A stretch of DNA of 64,000 bases from CAZTTG01 sp964615935 (GTDB taxonomy: Bacteria > Planctomycetota > UBA1135 > GCA-002686595): NCBI GenBank assembly GCA_964615935.1, contig CAZTTG010000001.1, positions 62,001-126,000 of the forward strand. The letters run 5' to 3'. The position numbers and the translations under genes are program-made. Every line of letters starts with the position of its first letter. The stretch's first letter is position 1. Positions 37,033 to 45,346 of this stretch are shown here, piece by piece. The notes under the pieces were generated by a model. That model made no database searches. It saw nothing but the letters and a program-made list of their open reading frames with translations, and was not told where the DNA came from.

Positions 37033-38331
37033 TCAATCGTCCTCGTCGGCGCCCAGGCGCTCCTCGATCAGGGCGGCGTACTTCTTCATCTTCCCCGCGT
37101 CGTCGCCGTACCACGCGTCGACCACCTTGTCCTCGGGGTCGATGAGGTAGGTCATGGGCACGGCGCTCATGCCCAGGGTCTCGTAGCGGGCCATCGCCTC
37201 CCAGCCCTGCGGGCTGGCGTCGAGGATGCTGGTGTAGGTGGCGCGGTTCTCGGCGACGAACTTCAGGGCGATCTTCCGGTCGTCCGCGTTGTTGAAGCCC
37301 AGCACCACCACGTCCTGGCCCCGGAATCGCTCGTGCAGTTTCTGGAGACTCCGTATCTCCTCGCGACACGACGGTCACCCGCAGCGCCACTTGTTGAGCC
37401 AGACGAAGTTGCCCCGGTAGTCCGACAGCCTGGCGGTGCGGCCGTCGAGGGTGGGGCCCTCGAAGTCGGGGGCCGGCGTTCCCGGCTTCAGGAGACCCTC
37501 CTCGATGGGAGGGAAGTCCCACTGCACCCAGTCCTCGGGGGGTGACCACGCGAAGCGATCGTCCGCGATCTCGGCGTCGATGACGACGTCGGACCAGGAC
37601 TCGAACTTGACGATGTCGTAGCTGACGCGGATCACCTCCTTCAGCTCGCGCGGCAGGTGGTCCCTCCGGGAGAGCCACAGGTACCAGCTGCGCTGGTGCT
37701 TCATGAAGCTCACCTCGATGAGGTCGCACTCCTCGCCCCGGACCTCCTCGACGCCCAGGCTCCGTGCGCCGTCGAAGTAGGGCTGCATGGAGTCGCTGTA
37801 GCCGTGAAAGGTCGAGGCGTCGATGATGGTCATGCCCAGCCCCGCTCCCAGCCTCCCGGCCTCGTGCCCGATCGAGTGCACGCCCGGCGGGGTGGGTTTG
37901 GTCATGTAGAAGGAGTACTTGTGCTCCTCGTACTCCGCGAGGTAGTCACCCTCCCGCTCCCACTGGTATTGCGGCTTGCCGTCGGGCCAGTGGACCCAGA
38001 GGTCCTCCCCGTCGCCGATCAGGACGCCGCTGACGTTCTCGGCCTTCTCTCGCCGGCCTTCCATGCGGAAGTAGTTGGGCTTCTCGAGCTCGATCCGGTA
38101 CGTGCCGCGGCCGTAGACGCCCTGCGGCGTCTCGGTGTGGAAGCTCGCGGTCCACGAGAGGGTCCTCGCCTCCTGCATCACCTCCACCATCCGGTCGTAG
38201 AGCGCGGTGGCCTCGGGCTCGTCCGCGAAGGCCACCTCCGCGGGCACCTCCTCCTGGGCGGAGCCGATCGAGGGACACGGGATGCCGGCGGCGAGCAGCA
38301 GGGTCGGCCAGAAGCAATCACGGATCCACAT
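37033..38331 (-). CDS. Exported LolA/DUF2092-like + TlpA-like redoxin, candidate selenoprotein (in-frame TGA)
   Basis: Read through the TGA at 37375-37377, the frame encodes 432 residues. A signal peptide (1-25) is followed by a LolA/DUF2092-like lipid-binding-fold region (about 35-255) and a TlpA/AhpC-type redoxin (about 265-432: PAPDFEGPTLDG, the active site, MSAVPMTYLIDP with the cis-Pro). The active site reads WRCG-U-PSC: the TGA sits at residue 319, exactly where homologues have the first cysteine of CxxC, with Cys322 retained. The 114 codons after the TGA stay in the same frame and keep the fold. TGA as selenocysteine is therefore the best explanation; a nonsense mutation is the alternative. 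A hairpin lies 14 bases after the TGA. The ATG at 38331 has GGAGGG six bases upstream. Its role is probably extracytoplasmic thiol-disulfide exchange. Confidence 0.75.
37344..37360 (-). promoter_or_regulatory. Candidate bacterial SECIS hairpin after the in-frame TGA
   Basis: On the minus strand, 14 bases after the TGA, GGAGA and UCUCC form a 5-bp stem around the seven-base loop UACGGAG, so the loop starts about 19 bases from the TGA. That falls in the distance window known for bacterial SECIS elements, and the loop contains GG. The stem is short, and SECIS elements vary between lineages. Confidence 0.4.
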
Positions 38332-38468
38332 AGCGGTCCCTCCGGCAAGCGTCATGCGGTCGTCCGGTCTGCGCCATCCGTACGCCCATCGGCTGGATCG
38401 CGCAACGACAATCCGGTTCCAGGCGCGAGTCCCGGGGCCCGGCCGGGGCACAGATCCTGGCCGAGGGG

Positions 38469-38579
38469 CAGGCCGCCGCCGGGAAGACGGACGACCGTCA
38501 TCCACCGGTGGAGCTCGAGGCCGTAGAATCGCTTCCAGCCATCGTGGATGAACGGGTCGGGCGCGAGTTCCCGGAGCAT
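38469..38579 (-). pseudogene. N-terminal fragment of a DUF4336 family protein
   Basis: From an ATG at 38579 the minus strand encodes MLRELAPDPFIHDG, then LELHRWMTVVRLPGGGL, closely resembling the start of DUF4336 (metallo-hydrolase-like) proteins (ML-x-L-x-P-x-x-W, then TRMTVVRLPDGGLLLHSP). After GGGL the resemblance ends and the frame continues without family features to a stop near 38352. Only about 37 of some 230 residues remain, so it is a remnant. It lies in the 306-bp gap between the redoxin and the 131-residue protein; nothing else was seen in that gap. Confidence 0.45.
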
Positions 38580-38637
38580 CGGGGCCCCGAGCTCTGTCAG
38601 CCATCTGCTCCGAAGTCAAGCTCGACCGCGTCGCACC

Positions 38638-39033
38638 ATGAAGGAGAGGACGATCGAGGACGCCATCCGCCGCGCGGAGGAGATCCTCCCGGGCGGCGCG
38701 CCGTCCCCGGACGGCGAGCTCGACGCGCGCTGGCAGGCCGTGATCGCGGTGGGCGAGCACGTCGAAACCGACCCGGAGGAGGTCTGGGCCTTCGTCGAGC
38801 GCTGGGGCGCGCACGCGGACGAGGATCTGCGCGCCGCGATCGCCACCTGCCTCCTCGAGCACCTCCTGGCGCACGACTTCGACGCCTTCTTCCCCCGCGT
38901 GAGGCGGGCCGCGCGGGCCTCGCGACTCTTCGCCGACACCTTCAGCCGTTGCGACAGGCACGGACAGGTGGAGCGGCCGGCCAGCGCCGGGCGCTTCGAC
39001 CACCTGCAGGCCGAGTGCAGGCGGCGGGGTTGA
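38638..39033 (+). CDS. Small conserved-looking protein of unknown function
   Basis: This 131-residue protein is helical and acidic, with DEDLRAAIATCLLEHLLAHDF, FFPRVRRAARASRLFADTFS and RFDHLQAEC as its most distinctive stretches. The pattern resembles a single HEAT-like pair followed by a DNA-binding-free tail, and similar proteins occur as orphans in several bacterial groups. No signal peptide or membrane span is present. The ATG at 38638 lacks a strong ribosome site. It is 25 bp upstream of the GH43/GH117-like lipoprotein gene, but different roles are likely. Function unknown. Confidence 0.6.
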   Translation: MKERTIEDAIRRAEEILPGGAPSPDGELDARWQAVIAVGEHVETDPEEVWAFVERWGAHADEDLRAAIATCLLEHLLAHDFDAFFPRVRRAARASRLFADTFSRCDRHGQVERPASAGRFDHLQAECRRRG

Positions 39034-39058
39034 GGCAAGGGCATTCCCGAAAGCGATC

Positions 39059-40303
39059 ATGCTCCCCACCCACCCGGCCCTTCGCCTATCGGCTCTCGCC
39101 TCGATCTCCCTGCTCCTCGCTGCCTGCGCCTCGAGGCCCGCTCCGGCGGCCGACGACCTCGACCTCCACGCGCTGCTCGCGCCGATCCCCGGGAGCGTCG
39201 AGCTCGTCGGCGAGGAGATTCGCATCACCAGCCCGGCAGTGCTCCGCGACGACGAGCACCACGTCTGGGGAGCGAGCGCGATCCGGGGCAACGACGGCCG
39301 GTATCACCTGTTCTACGTGCGGATCGATGCCGGGCCCGGGGCTCGGCGGTTCGGCGACGAGTGGCTGTTCTCGTCGGAGATCGCGCACGCGGTATCGGAA
39401 TGGCCGGACCGCGGCTTCGCCTTCGACGCGGTCGTGCTTCGTGGACGCGCGGCGGATGGGCGGCCGGACGCGTGGGACGCGCAGAGCGTGCACAACCCGC
39501 ACGCGCGGCGCTTCGACGGTCGCACCTATCTCTACCACATCGGCTCGCGCGACCCGGGTCCACAGCCGCCCGGCTCGCCGGGCGAGGGGCTCCGGCAACG
39601 TGATCGGATCCAGCAGGTGCAGCAGACCGGCGTGGTGGTCGCGCCGTCGGCGGAGCACCTGGCAGCGGGGCACTTCGAACGACCCGAACAACCCTTGCTC
39701 GGACCGCGGACGCGGGTCAAGGACCGGAATGTGATTGAGCCGTCGCCGGCCGGGACGAGCGCGTTGCCGGACAACCTGATCGTGGTCAACCCGTCCGTGG
39801 TGCGGCGCCCGGCTGACGGGAAGTACCTGCTCTACTTCAAGGGCAACCTCTACGACCCCGGTTGGCGCGGCGTGCACGGCGTCGCGCTCGGCGAGTCCCC
39901 GGCTGGCCCGTTTCGCGCGCTCGACCGCTTCGTGTTCGACGTGAGGATGCCGGACGGCCGCCTGGCCAACGCCGAGGATCCCTTCGTCTGGCACGACGCC
40001 GAGCGCGGTCGCTTCTATGCGATCGTGAAGGACTTCTCCGGCCGCCTCACGGGTGCCGATCCGGGCCTGGCCCTGTTGACGTCGATCGACGGCATCGACT
40101 GGCGGAGGGCGCGGCACCCGCTGGTCTCGGCGAAGGAGCTGCGCTTCGCCGACGGAACGGCGCTACCCGTTCAGCGTCTGGAGCGCCCGCAGCTCCTGCT
40201 CGACGAGCGCGGGCGCCCACAGGTGCTGTACGCGGCGTGCATCGTCGGAGAGGGCTACGACGGGCACGCGTTCAACGTGCACATTCCGCTGCGCACCGAG
40301 TAG
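39059..40303 (+). CDS. Lipoprotein glycosidase of the five-bladed propeller (GH43/GH117-like) type
   Basis: This 414-residue protein has a lipoprotein signal (SISLLLAAC, modified Cys at residue 23), so it is anchored outside the cytoplasm. The rest is a five-bladed propeller with repeated SAIRGNDGRYHLFYVR, VVNPSVVRRPADGKYLLYFK and NAEDPFVWHDAERGRFYAIV motifs. These match the glycosidase fold of GH43, GH62, GH32, GH68, GH117 and GH130. The acidic residues in D-D-x-x-W-G, N-P-S and E-D-P-F are plausible catalytic positions, but the exact family is undecided. Substrate could be an algal or plant galactan or fructan. The gene is convergent with the ThuA-DUF1080 operon, 12 bp apart. Confidence 0.72.
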   Translation: MLPTHPALRLSALASISLLLAACASRPAPAADDLDLHALLAPIPGSVELVGEEIRITSPAVLRDDEHHVWGASAIRGNDGRYHLFYVRIDAGPGARRFGDEWLFSSEIAHAVSEWPDRGFAFDAVVLRGRAADGRPDAWDAQSVHNPHARRFDGRTYLYHIGSRDPGPQPPGSPGEGLRQRDRIQQVQQTGVVVAPSAEHLAAGHFERPEQPLLGPRTRVKDRNVIEPSPAGTSALPDNLIVVNPSVVRRPADGKYLLYFKGNLYDPGWRGVHGVALGESPAGPFRALDRFVFDVRMPDGRLANAEDPFVWHDAERGRFYAIVKDFSGRLTGADPGLALLTSIDGIDWRRARHPLVSAKELRFADGTALPVQRLERPQLLLDERGRPQVLYAACIVGEGYDGHAFNVHIPLRTE

Positions 40304-40315
40304 GACGGGGCCGGC

Positions 40316-42304
40316 TCACTTCAGGGGCATGAGCCGGATGTCCCGGAAGTGGATCTCGGCCCCCTCCGATTGCAGGCACAGCTTGCCCGGGATCTCCATG
40401 CAGTCCCAGGCCTGGTTGAGGATCTGGCCGTTGACGCGCAGCACCACGTGGCCCTTCCAGACGGTGATCTCGTACTCGTTCCACTCGCCGATGGGGTTCT
40501 CGTTGGTGCTCGTGCGGCGGGTGTTGCGTCCGTTGGTGCGCTCGGCGACGGTCTTCATGGGGAACTCGCCGATGTTCCAGAAGTCGCCCGCCTGCTCGCT
40601 CATGAGCTGCGCCTCGATGCTGCGCGGCCAGACCTTGTCCTCGCCGATCTTGCGCATCAGGACGCCGCTGTTGCCGGCCTGCTTGGTGACCGGGTTGAAG
40701 CGCCAGTTGAGCTTTAGCACGAAGTTGTCGTAGTCGGCCTCGGTGCGGATGTAGCCGATGGGACGGCCCAGGCACACCAGGACACCGTCCTCGGTGGTGC
40801 TCCAAACGTCCTCGGGCTTGCCCTCGTCGCGCAGGAAGTGGGTCCATCCCTCGAGGTCGGTGCCGTTGAAGAGGGGCCTCATCCGATCCTCGCGAGCGGT
40901 CAGGTCGCGGACCTTCAGGTTGCGGAACCACACGTCGTTGCCGTGGTCCTGGAGGGCGATGTGGCCGGAGTCCATCGTGCCGAAGGCCGGCATGGCGCCG
41001 AACTTGCTGTTCTTCACCATCTCGTCCCAGCTCTGGTCGTGCATGACGAAGCTGGCCACCCGCACCCCGTTGAGCCAGTGCTCGACGCGGTCGCCGACCA
41101 CCAGGATGCGGCCGGTGTTGAACTCGCCCACGGGCGCCAGGTGCTTGCCCTCGCAGGCCACCAGGGCGTAGAGGGCTCCCGCACCGGTCTTGGAGTCGGG
41201 CGCGAAGCCGTGCCCGACGTCGTCGAAGATCTGGTACTCGGGGCCGGTGTTCCAGGTATTCGCGAAGTCCTCCGACACACGGTAGATGACGCCGCTATTG
41301 GCCCGCTCGGCCACCTTCCACTCGAAGGCGAACTCGAAGTCCTTGTACTCGCGACGGGTGACGATGTCCCCGCCACCGGCTCCGGCGACCTTGTGGATGG
41401 CGCCGTCCTCGATGGCCCAGCCCTTCTCGGGGAAGGCGTCGCCCCTGAAGCGGCGGAAGCCGTGGGCGCGCTCTCCGTCGAAGAGCAGCTCCCAGCCCGC
41501 CGCGCGCTCGGCTTCGGTCAGGGCGTTGGGCCGGCGCTCCTGGGGTGAGCTCACCTCGCCGGTGGCGGCCCACTCGGTGCCGCGCACCATGAGGTCGCGG
41601 AACTGCGGGTTCTGAAAGGAGACCTTCGAACCCTCGACCCCGGGCCACGCGTGCCCCAGGATATTGTGGAAGATCCGGCCCTTGCCGTACTCCTTGACCA
41701 CGACCATGGGCTCGTCCTCGCCGGTGCCGCCCGACTCCTTGGAGGAGTGGGCCGTGGCCAGCACGCGGTAGTCGGTGTCGTGCATGTGGACGAGCTTGTG
41801 ATACAGCTCGTCGGGATGGCCCACCAGGTCGGGCATGTCCCGCGTGATGGGGTGGTCGCGGTCGGTGACCTTCACGTCGAAGGAGTGGAAACGGCCGTGC
41901 CCGGTGCCCTCGCGCCAGCACAGCGCCGCCAGCTTCTCGTACTCCTCCCAGCCCTCGAAGGCGTTGTCGGCGGCGTGGACCAGCGCCACGCCGGTGCCGT
42001 CGGTGACGTGCTCCAGGAAGCGCCCCTCGGCCTCCCGGCTCCAGCGCTCGCGGCGGTTGTAGTCGAGCACGAAGGCCCGGTAGCGCGAGAGATCTCCGGT
42101 GGCCAGGGTCGTCTCCGGATCGGTGGTCACGGTGACCTCGAACTTGCCGCTCTCCTCCAGGATCTTCACGAGCTCGAGGTGGGTCCACTGCCACCAGTGG
42201 TTGTTGGCCCCGGTGATCAGGAGGACGGGGATCTTGTCCTCGGCCGGGGGCTCGGGGGGGAGCATGGCCGGGGCCGAGAGGAGCATGGCGGCGAGGAGGG
42301 ACAT
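40316..42304 (-). CDS. Exported ThuA-DUF1080-DUF1080 protein (3-keto-glycoside hydrolase type)
   Basis: This 662-residue protein has a signal peptide (1-20), a ThuA domain (about 25-255: LLITGANNHWW, LVHAADNAFEGW, GKGRIFHNILGHAW) and two DUF1080 domains (about 270-465 and 470-662). Each DUF1080 copy carries the LFDG or LFNG start and a final W-F-R-x-L or H-F-R-D-I strand. DUF1080 proteins are known as 3-keto-disaccharide or 3-keto-glucoside hydrolases/lyases, which cleave glycosides after oxidation at C3. ThuA proteins are linked to trehalose or related sugar use. It is the last gene of a five-gene operon with two exported Gfo/Idh/MocA dehydrogenases, 25 bp after the membrane haem protein. 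The two DUF1080 domains differ, which suggests different substrates. Confidence 0.87.
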   Translation of the reverse strand: MSLLAAMLLSAPAMLPPEPPAEDKIPVLLITGANNHWWQWTHLELVKILEESGKFEVTVTTDPETTLATGDLSRYRAFVLDYNRRERWSREAEGRFLEHVTDGTGVALVHAADNAFEGWEEYEKLAALCWREGTGHGRFHSFDVKVTDRDHPITRDMPDLVGHPDELYHKLVHMHDTDYRVLATAHSSKESGGTGEDEPMVVVKEYGKGRIFHNILGHAWPGVEGSKVSFQNPQFRDLMVRGTEWAATGEVSSPQERRPNALTEAERAAGWELLFDGERAHGFRRFRGDAFPEKGWAIEDGAIHKVAGAGGGDIVTRREYKDFEFAFEWKVAERANSGVIYRVSEDFANTWNTGPEYQIFDDVGHGFAPDSKTGAGALYALVACEGKHLAPVGEFNTGRILVVGDRVEHWLNGVRVASFVMHDQSWDEMVKNSKFGAMPAFGTMDSGHIALQDHGNDVWFRNLKVRDLTAREDRMRPLFNGTDLEGWTHFLRDEGKPEDVWSTTEDGVLVCLGRPIGYIRTEADYDNFVLKLNWRFNPVTKQAGNSGVLMRKIGEDKVWPRSIEAQLMSEQAGDFWNIGEFPMKTVAERTNGRNTRRTSTNENPIGEWNEYEITVWKGHVVLRVNGQILNQAWDCMEIPGKLCLQSEGAEIHFRDIRLMPLK

Positions 42305-42329
42305 GGCGTGGATCCTTCTTCGGGGTGAG

Positions 42330-43124
42330 TCAATCGGGATTCGGGGCGGGCTGACGCTTGCGCGGGAGCCACATGTCCAGCAGCACCAGGAGGAGCAGCA
42401 GGACGGCGGAGGCGGCGAAGAGCGCGCCGCCCCCGATGATCAGGGGAACGAGCTGCGGGTTGTCGCGGGCCAGCCACCAGCAGGCCAGGTCGACGAAGAG
42501 GCCCAGGCCGGCCAGCAGGACCAGGAAGCCGATGACGCGCGGCGAGAAGGAGGTGGCCAGGGCCAGGGCCACGACCACCAGCAGCAGCGCGCCCAGCATG
42601 GTGGCGTGGACGTGGGTGGAGGCGATCAGGACCGGCGCGGCGATGGGATCGATCCTCTCCGAGGCCGCCGCCGCCAGCACGTCGCCGTCGCGGGTGAGGT
42701 CCCAGGAGACGCCCTCGGGGCCGGCGACGGGCTGCTCGCGGCCGTGGCAGCCGGCGCAGCTCAGTCCGACCAGCTCCTTGGGCGAGAAGTCGCCCAGGTC
42801 GATGTTGTCGTAGTCGGCGGCCACTCGATCGGAGCGCAGCCACTCGATCAGGAACTGCCGGTCCTCGTCGGGGAACTCCTCCGCCTCCTCGATCTCCTTC
42901 GGGTGCCCGTCCTCCAGGGCGGTCAAGAGCGGCGACTTGGCGAACTTGCCGGCGTAGTGGATCCGGACGTCGTCGTAGGTGAAGCTCTCCAGCTCGCGGT
43001 CGTTCTTGTCGTGGTGGCCCACCATGTGCGCGCCCGAGGCCGCCAGACCGCCCAGGATGACGAGCACGGTCAGGCTCAGGCCCAGCCGGACCTGGAAGGG
43101 GAGCTCTCTCAGGCGCGGGAGCAT
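42330..43124 (-). CDS. Membrane protein with a CxxCH haem-binding motif
   Basis: This 264-residue protein has an N-terminal membrane anchor (about 10-32), an extracytoplasmic part with one haem c site (LSCAGCHGREQ, near 117-127), and three C-terminal membrane spans (about 168-190, 193-215 and 225-250). One haem and several spans suggest an electron-transfer subunit passing electrons from a periplasmic oxidase or dehydrogenase to the chain. Its ATG is one base after the stop of the preceding dehydrogenase gene (TGAGATG), so translation is coupled and the two products probably act together. No close family name can be given. Confidence 0.7.
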   Translation of the reverse strand: MLPRLRELPFQVRLGLSLTVLVILGGLAASGAHMVGHHDKNDRELESFTYDDVRIHYAGKFAKSPLLTALEDGHPKEIEEAEEFPDEDRQFLIEWLRSDRVAADYDNIDLGDFSPKELVGLSCAGCHGREQPVAGPEGVSWDLTRDGDVLAAAASERIDPIAAPVLIASTHVHATMLGALLLVVVALALATSFSPRVIGFLVLLAGLGLFVDLACWWLARDNPQLVPLIIGGGALFAASAVLLLLLVLLDMWLPRKRQPAPNPD

Positions 43125-43125
43125 C

Positions 43126-44400
43126 TCAGCCCTCCCCCAGGAGCTCCTCGGAGATCTCGATCTCCTCGCCGGTGACGGTCGCCCGGTGGGCCAGGATGCC
43201 CACGGCGGTGGCGGCGAGCCCCTCGGCGGCGCCGCAGGCCACGGGCTCGCCCTCGGTCACGCTGCGCAGGAAGTCCGACAGGGCGTAGTACAGGGAGGAG
43301 TAGGGCAGGCCCACGCCCTCCTTGAGCCGGTCCTGGGCCGCGAGCTGGGTCGCGTCGGCGATCAGGGTGATGCCCTGGTCGTTGTGGAACTGCTGGCGGT
43401 TGGCGTAGACCTCCCAGCCCTGGGTGGTGGCGTCCGCCTCCTTGAACATCCAGCCGTGGCTCCAGGCCAGCTTGATGGCCGCGTTGGAGCCGCTCAGGAG
43501 CTCGTAGCTCCCCCCGTAGGAGTTGGAGATGGTGGCGGTGTACTGCATGCGCACGCCGTCGGCGAAGCCCAGGTCGCAGTGCACCGAGTCGGCCACCTCG
43601 CGGCCGTCCCGGTGGAAGTGGACCCCGCCCGATCCGCGGACGGAGACCGGGTGGCGCCCCAGGAACCAGTGGATCACGTCGAACTGGTGGGTGCCGAGCT
43701 CGCCCGCCAGCCCGATGGTCTTCCCGGCATCCAGGCGCCAGTTGAGGGCCTCCTCGAAGGCGGGGTCGGAGGAGGCCGTCCGCCAGCTGGTCTTCTTGTT
43801 GTGCTGCGCCCGGAGGTTGACGAGGTCCCCCAGGGTCCCGGCGCGGGCGAAGGAGCGCGCCAGGCGGTAGACCGGGTTGGAGCGGCCCTGCAGGCCCACC
43901 TGGAACCGCGTGCCCGCCCGGCGGGCGGCGGCGGCGATGGCGCGGCCGTCCTCGAGGGTGCTCGCCAGGGGGGCCTCGCAGTAGACGTGCTTGCCGGCCT
44001 CCAGGGCCTGGAGGGCCGGCTCCCGGTGCAGGTGGGTGGGCGTGGCCACGATCACCGCCTCGACGCCGGCCTCCTTCTCCAGGAGCTCGGCCGCGCTGGC
44101 GTAGCCGGTCGCCCCCCGGGCGCGGCGCAGGCCGGATTTCAGTCGTGAGGGGGTGGTGTCGGCCACGGCCGCCACCTCGGCGTCGTCGATCTTCTGCAGC
44201 TCGCCCAGGATGGAGCGACCCTGGCGCCCCACTCCGATGATCGCGAGCTTGCACGCGCGCCGGCTGCCGGGAGGCTGAAGGGCCGCCAGCTCGGGGCTCA
44301 GGGCGAAGGCCGCCAGGGCTCCCGCGCCGGTCCTCAGGATCTCGCGCCGGCTCGGGGAGGGCTCGGTGCGCTTCGGCTCGCTTCGGTTCGATCCGCTCAT
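43126..44400 (-). CDS. Tat-exported Gfo/Idh/MocA family oxidoreductase (second in operon)
   Basis: This 424-residue protein has a twin-arginine signal (SRREILRTGAGALAAFAL) and an N-terminal Rossmann domain (LAIIGVGRQGRS). The C-terminal alpha/beta domain carries the conserved GTHQFDVIHWFLG motif. The usual EKP motif is EAP here (YCEAPLAS), so the lysine normally present is missing. Family members dehydrogenate sugars or cyclitols with NAD(P) bound tightly, and exported versions commonly oxidise glycosides at C3. The gene is translationally coupled to the haem protein downstream and starts 7 bp after apbE. Confidence 0.87.
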   Translation of the reverse strand: MSGSNRSEPKRTEPSPSRREILRTGAGALAAFALSPELAALQPPGSRRACKLAIIGVGRQGRSILGELQKIDDAEVAAVADTTPSRLKSGLRRARGATGYASAAELLEKEAGVEAVIVATPTHLHREPALQALEAGKHVYCEAPLASTLEDGRAIAAAARRAGTRFQVGLQGRSNPVYRLARSFARAGTLGDLVNLRAQHNKKTSWRTASSDPAFEEALNWRLDAGKTIGLAGELGTHQFDVIHWFLGRHPVSVRGSGGVHFHRDGREVADSVHCDLGFADGVRMQYTATISNSYGGSYELLSGSNAAIKLAWSHGWMFKEADATTQGWEVYANRQQFHNDQGITLIADATQLAAQDRLKEGVGLPYSSLYYALSDFLRSVTEGEPVACGAAEGLAATAVGILAHRATVTGEEIEISEELLGEG

Positions 44401-44407
44401 GCCGTGT

Positions 44408-45343
44408 TCAGGCTCCGCAGGGGCAGGGGGTCTCGGGCAGTCGGAAGAGCTCGGGATGCGCGCCGGCCGCGCGCCAGGGACCGGCCGCGTCCTCGGCGAC
44501 CAGGCCGGTGAAGCCGGTGGGCAGGCGATGGAGGAGGGAGGGGCGCACCAGGAGGGCGGTGGAGAGGGCGTCGCAGCGGCGGGCGCCGGGTCCCGTGACG
44601 GCGGCCAGGGCGGCGGCGCCGGCCGGCTCGCCCGTGGCCGGGTCCAGGACGTGGCCCAGCCTCCCCTCCTCCGCCTCCAGGGTCCGGCCGTGAGGCGCGG
44701 AGACCGAGAGGGCCGCGTCCCGAAGCACCACCGTCGGAGTGGGCGCGCCCTCCTGGAGCGGGGCGAGGGCGACCCTCCACCCCTCGGCTCCGGGCGGAGC
44801 GCCGATGGCCGCGGCCGTGCTGGTGCCCCCGTGCAGCAGGGCGCAGTCCACCCCGCACTCGCGCAGGACGGCCGTCGCCAGCTCGATGCCGTGCCCCTTG
44901 CCGATCGCGCCCAGGTCGAGGGCCATCCCCGATCGCTCGAAGGCGATCGTCCGCCGGGCGGGGTCGAGGCGCACGGCCCCCATCCCGACGCTCCGGGCGG
45001 CGCCGCGCCGATCGGTGGCGCCCGCCCGCGGCCCGTGGAAGCCGTGGGCGCGCATCAGCGGCGCCACGGTCGGGTCGAAGGCCCCCTCCGAGGCGCGGTG
45101 GAGCGCCTGCGCGCTGCGCAGGAGGTCGAAGGTGTCCTCGTCGAGCGCGACCGGGCCGGCCGCGGCGCGGGCATTGAGGTGAACGAGGAGCGAGTCCGAC
45201 CGAAACAGCGACAGGCGCCGGTCCCACTCCTCGATCTCCTCCAGGGCGGCCTCGCCGGCGGCGCGCAGCCGCGACTCGACCGCCCCCGCGAGCACGAGCT
45301 CGAAGCGCGTGCCCATCGCCCGCGCAGCCAGCCGGAGGATCAT
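44408..45343 (-). CDS. apbE: ApbE-family FAD:protein FMN transferase
   Basis: This 311-residue protein has the ApbE motifs: AMGTRFELVL at the start, LDLGAIGKGHGIE (metal and substrate site), ALLHGGTST, and LSVSAPHGR with the HVLDPATGEP loop. ApbE attaches FMN to Thr/Ser in target proteins through phosphoester bonds. No signal peptide is visible. Family members usually act on extracytoplasmic FMN-binding domains, so the cellular side is unclear here. No FMN_bind domain or obvious (S/T)GAT target is encoded in this operon, and the partner is unknown. The ATG lies three bases after the upstream dehydrogenase stop (TGAGCGATG). The gene belongs to the five-gene sugar oxidation operon. Confidence 0.88.
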   Translation of the reverse strand: MILRLAARAMGTRFELVLAGAVESRLRAAGEAALEEIEEWDRRLSLFRSDSLLVHLNARAAAGPVALDEDTFDLLRSAQALHRASEGAFDPTVAPLMRAHGFHGPRAGATDRRGAARSVGMGAVRLDPARRTIAFERSGMALDLGAIGKGHGIELATAVLRECGVDCALLHGGTSTAAAIGAPPGAEGWRVALAPLQEGAPTPTVVLRDAALSVSAPHGRTLEAEEGRLGHVLDPATGEPAGAAALAAVTGPGARRCDALSTALLVRPSLLHRLPTGFTGLVAEDAAGPWRAAGAHPELFRLPETPCPCGA

Positions 45344-45346
45344 CGC

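Noticed and set aside
37033..37311. Separate small gene from the GTG-like start at 37311
   Set aside because: It is the same frame as the redoxin gene after the TGA and lacks the active site; it is the C-terminal part of one protein.
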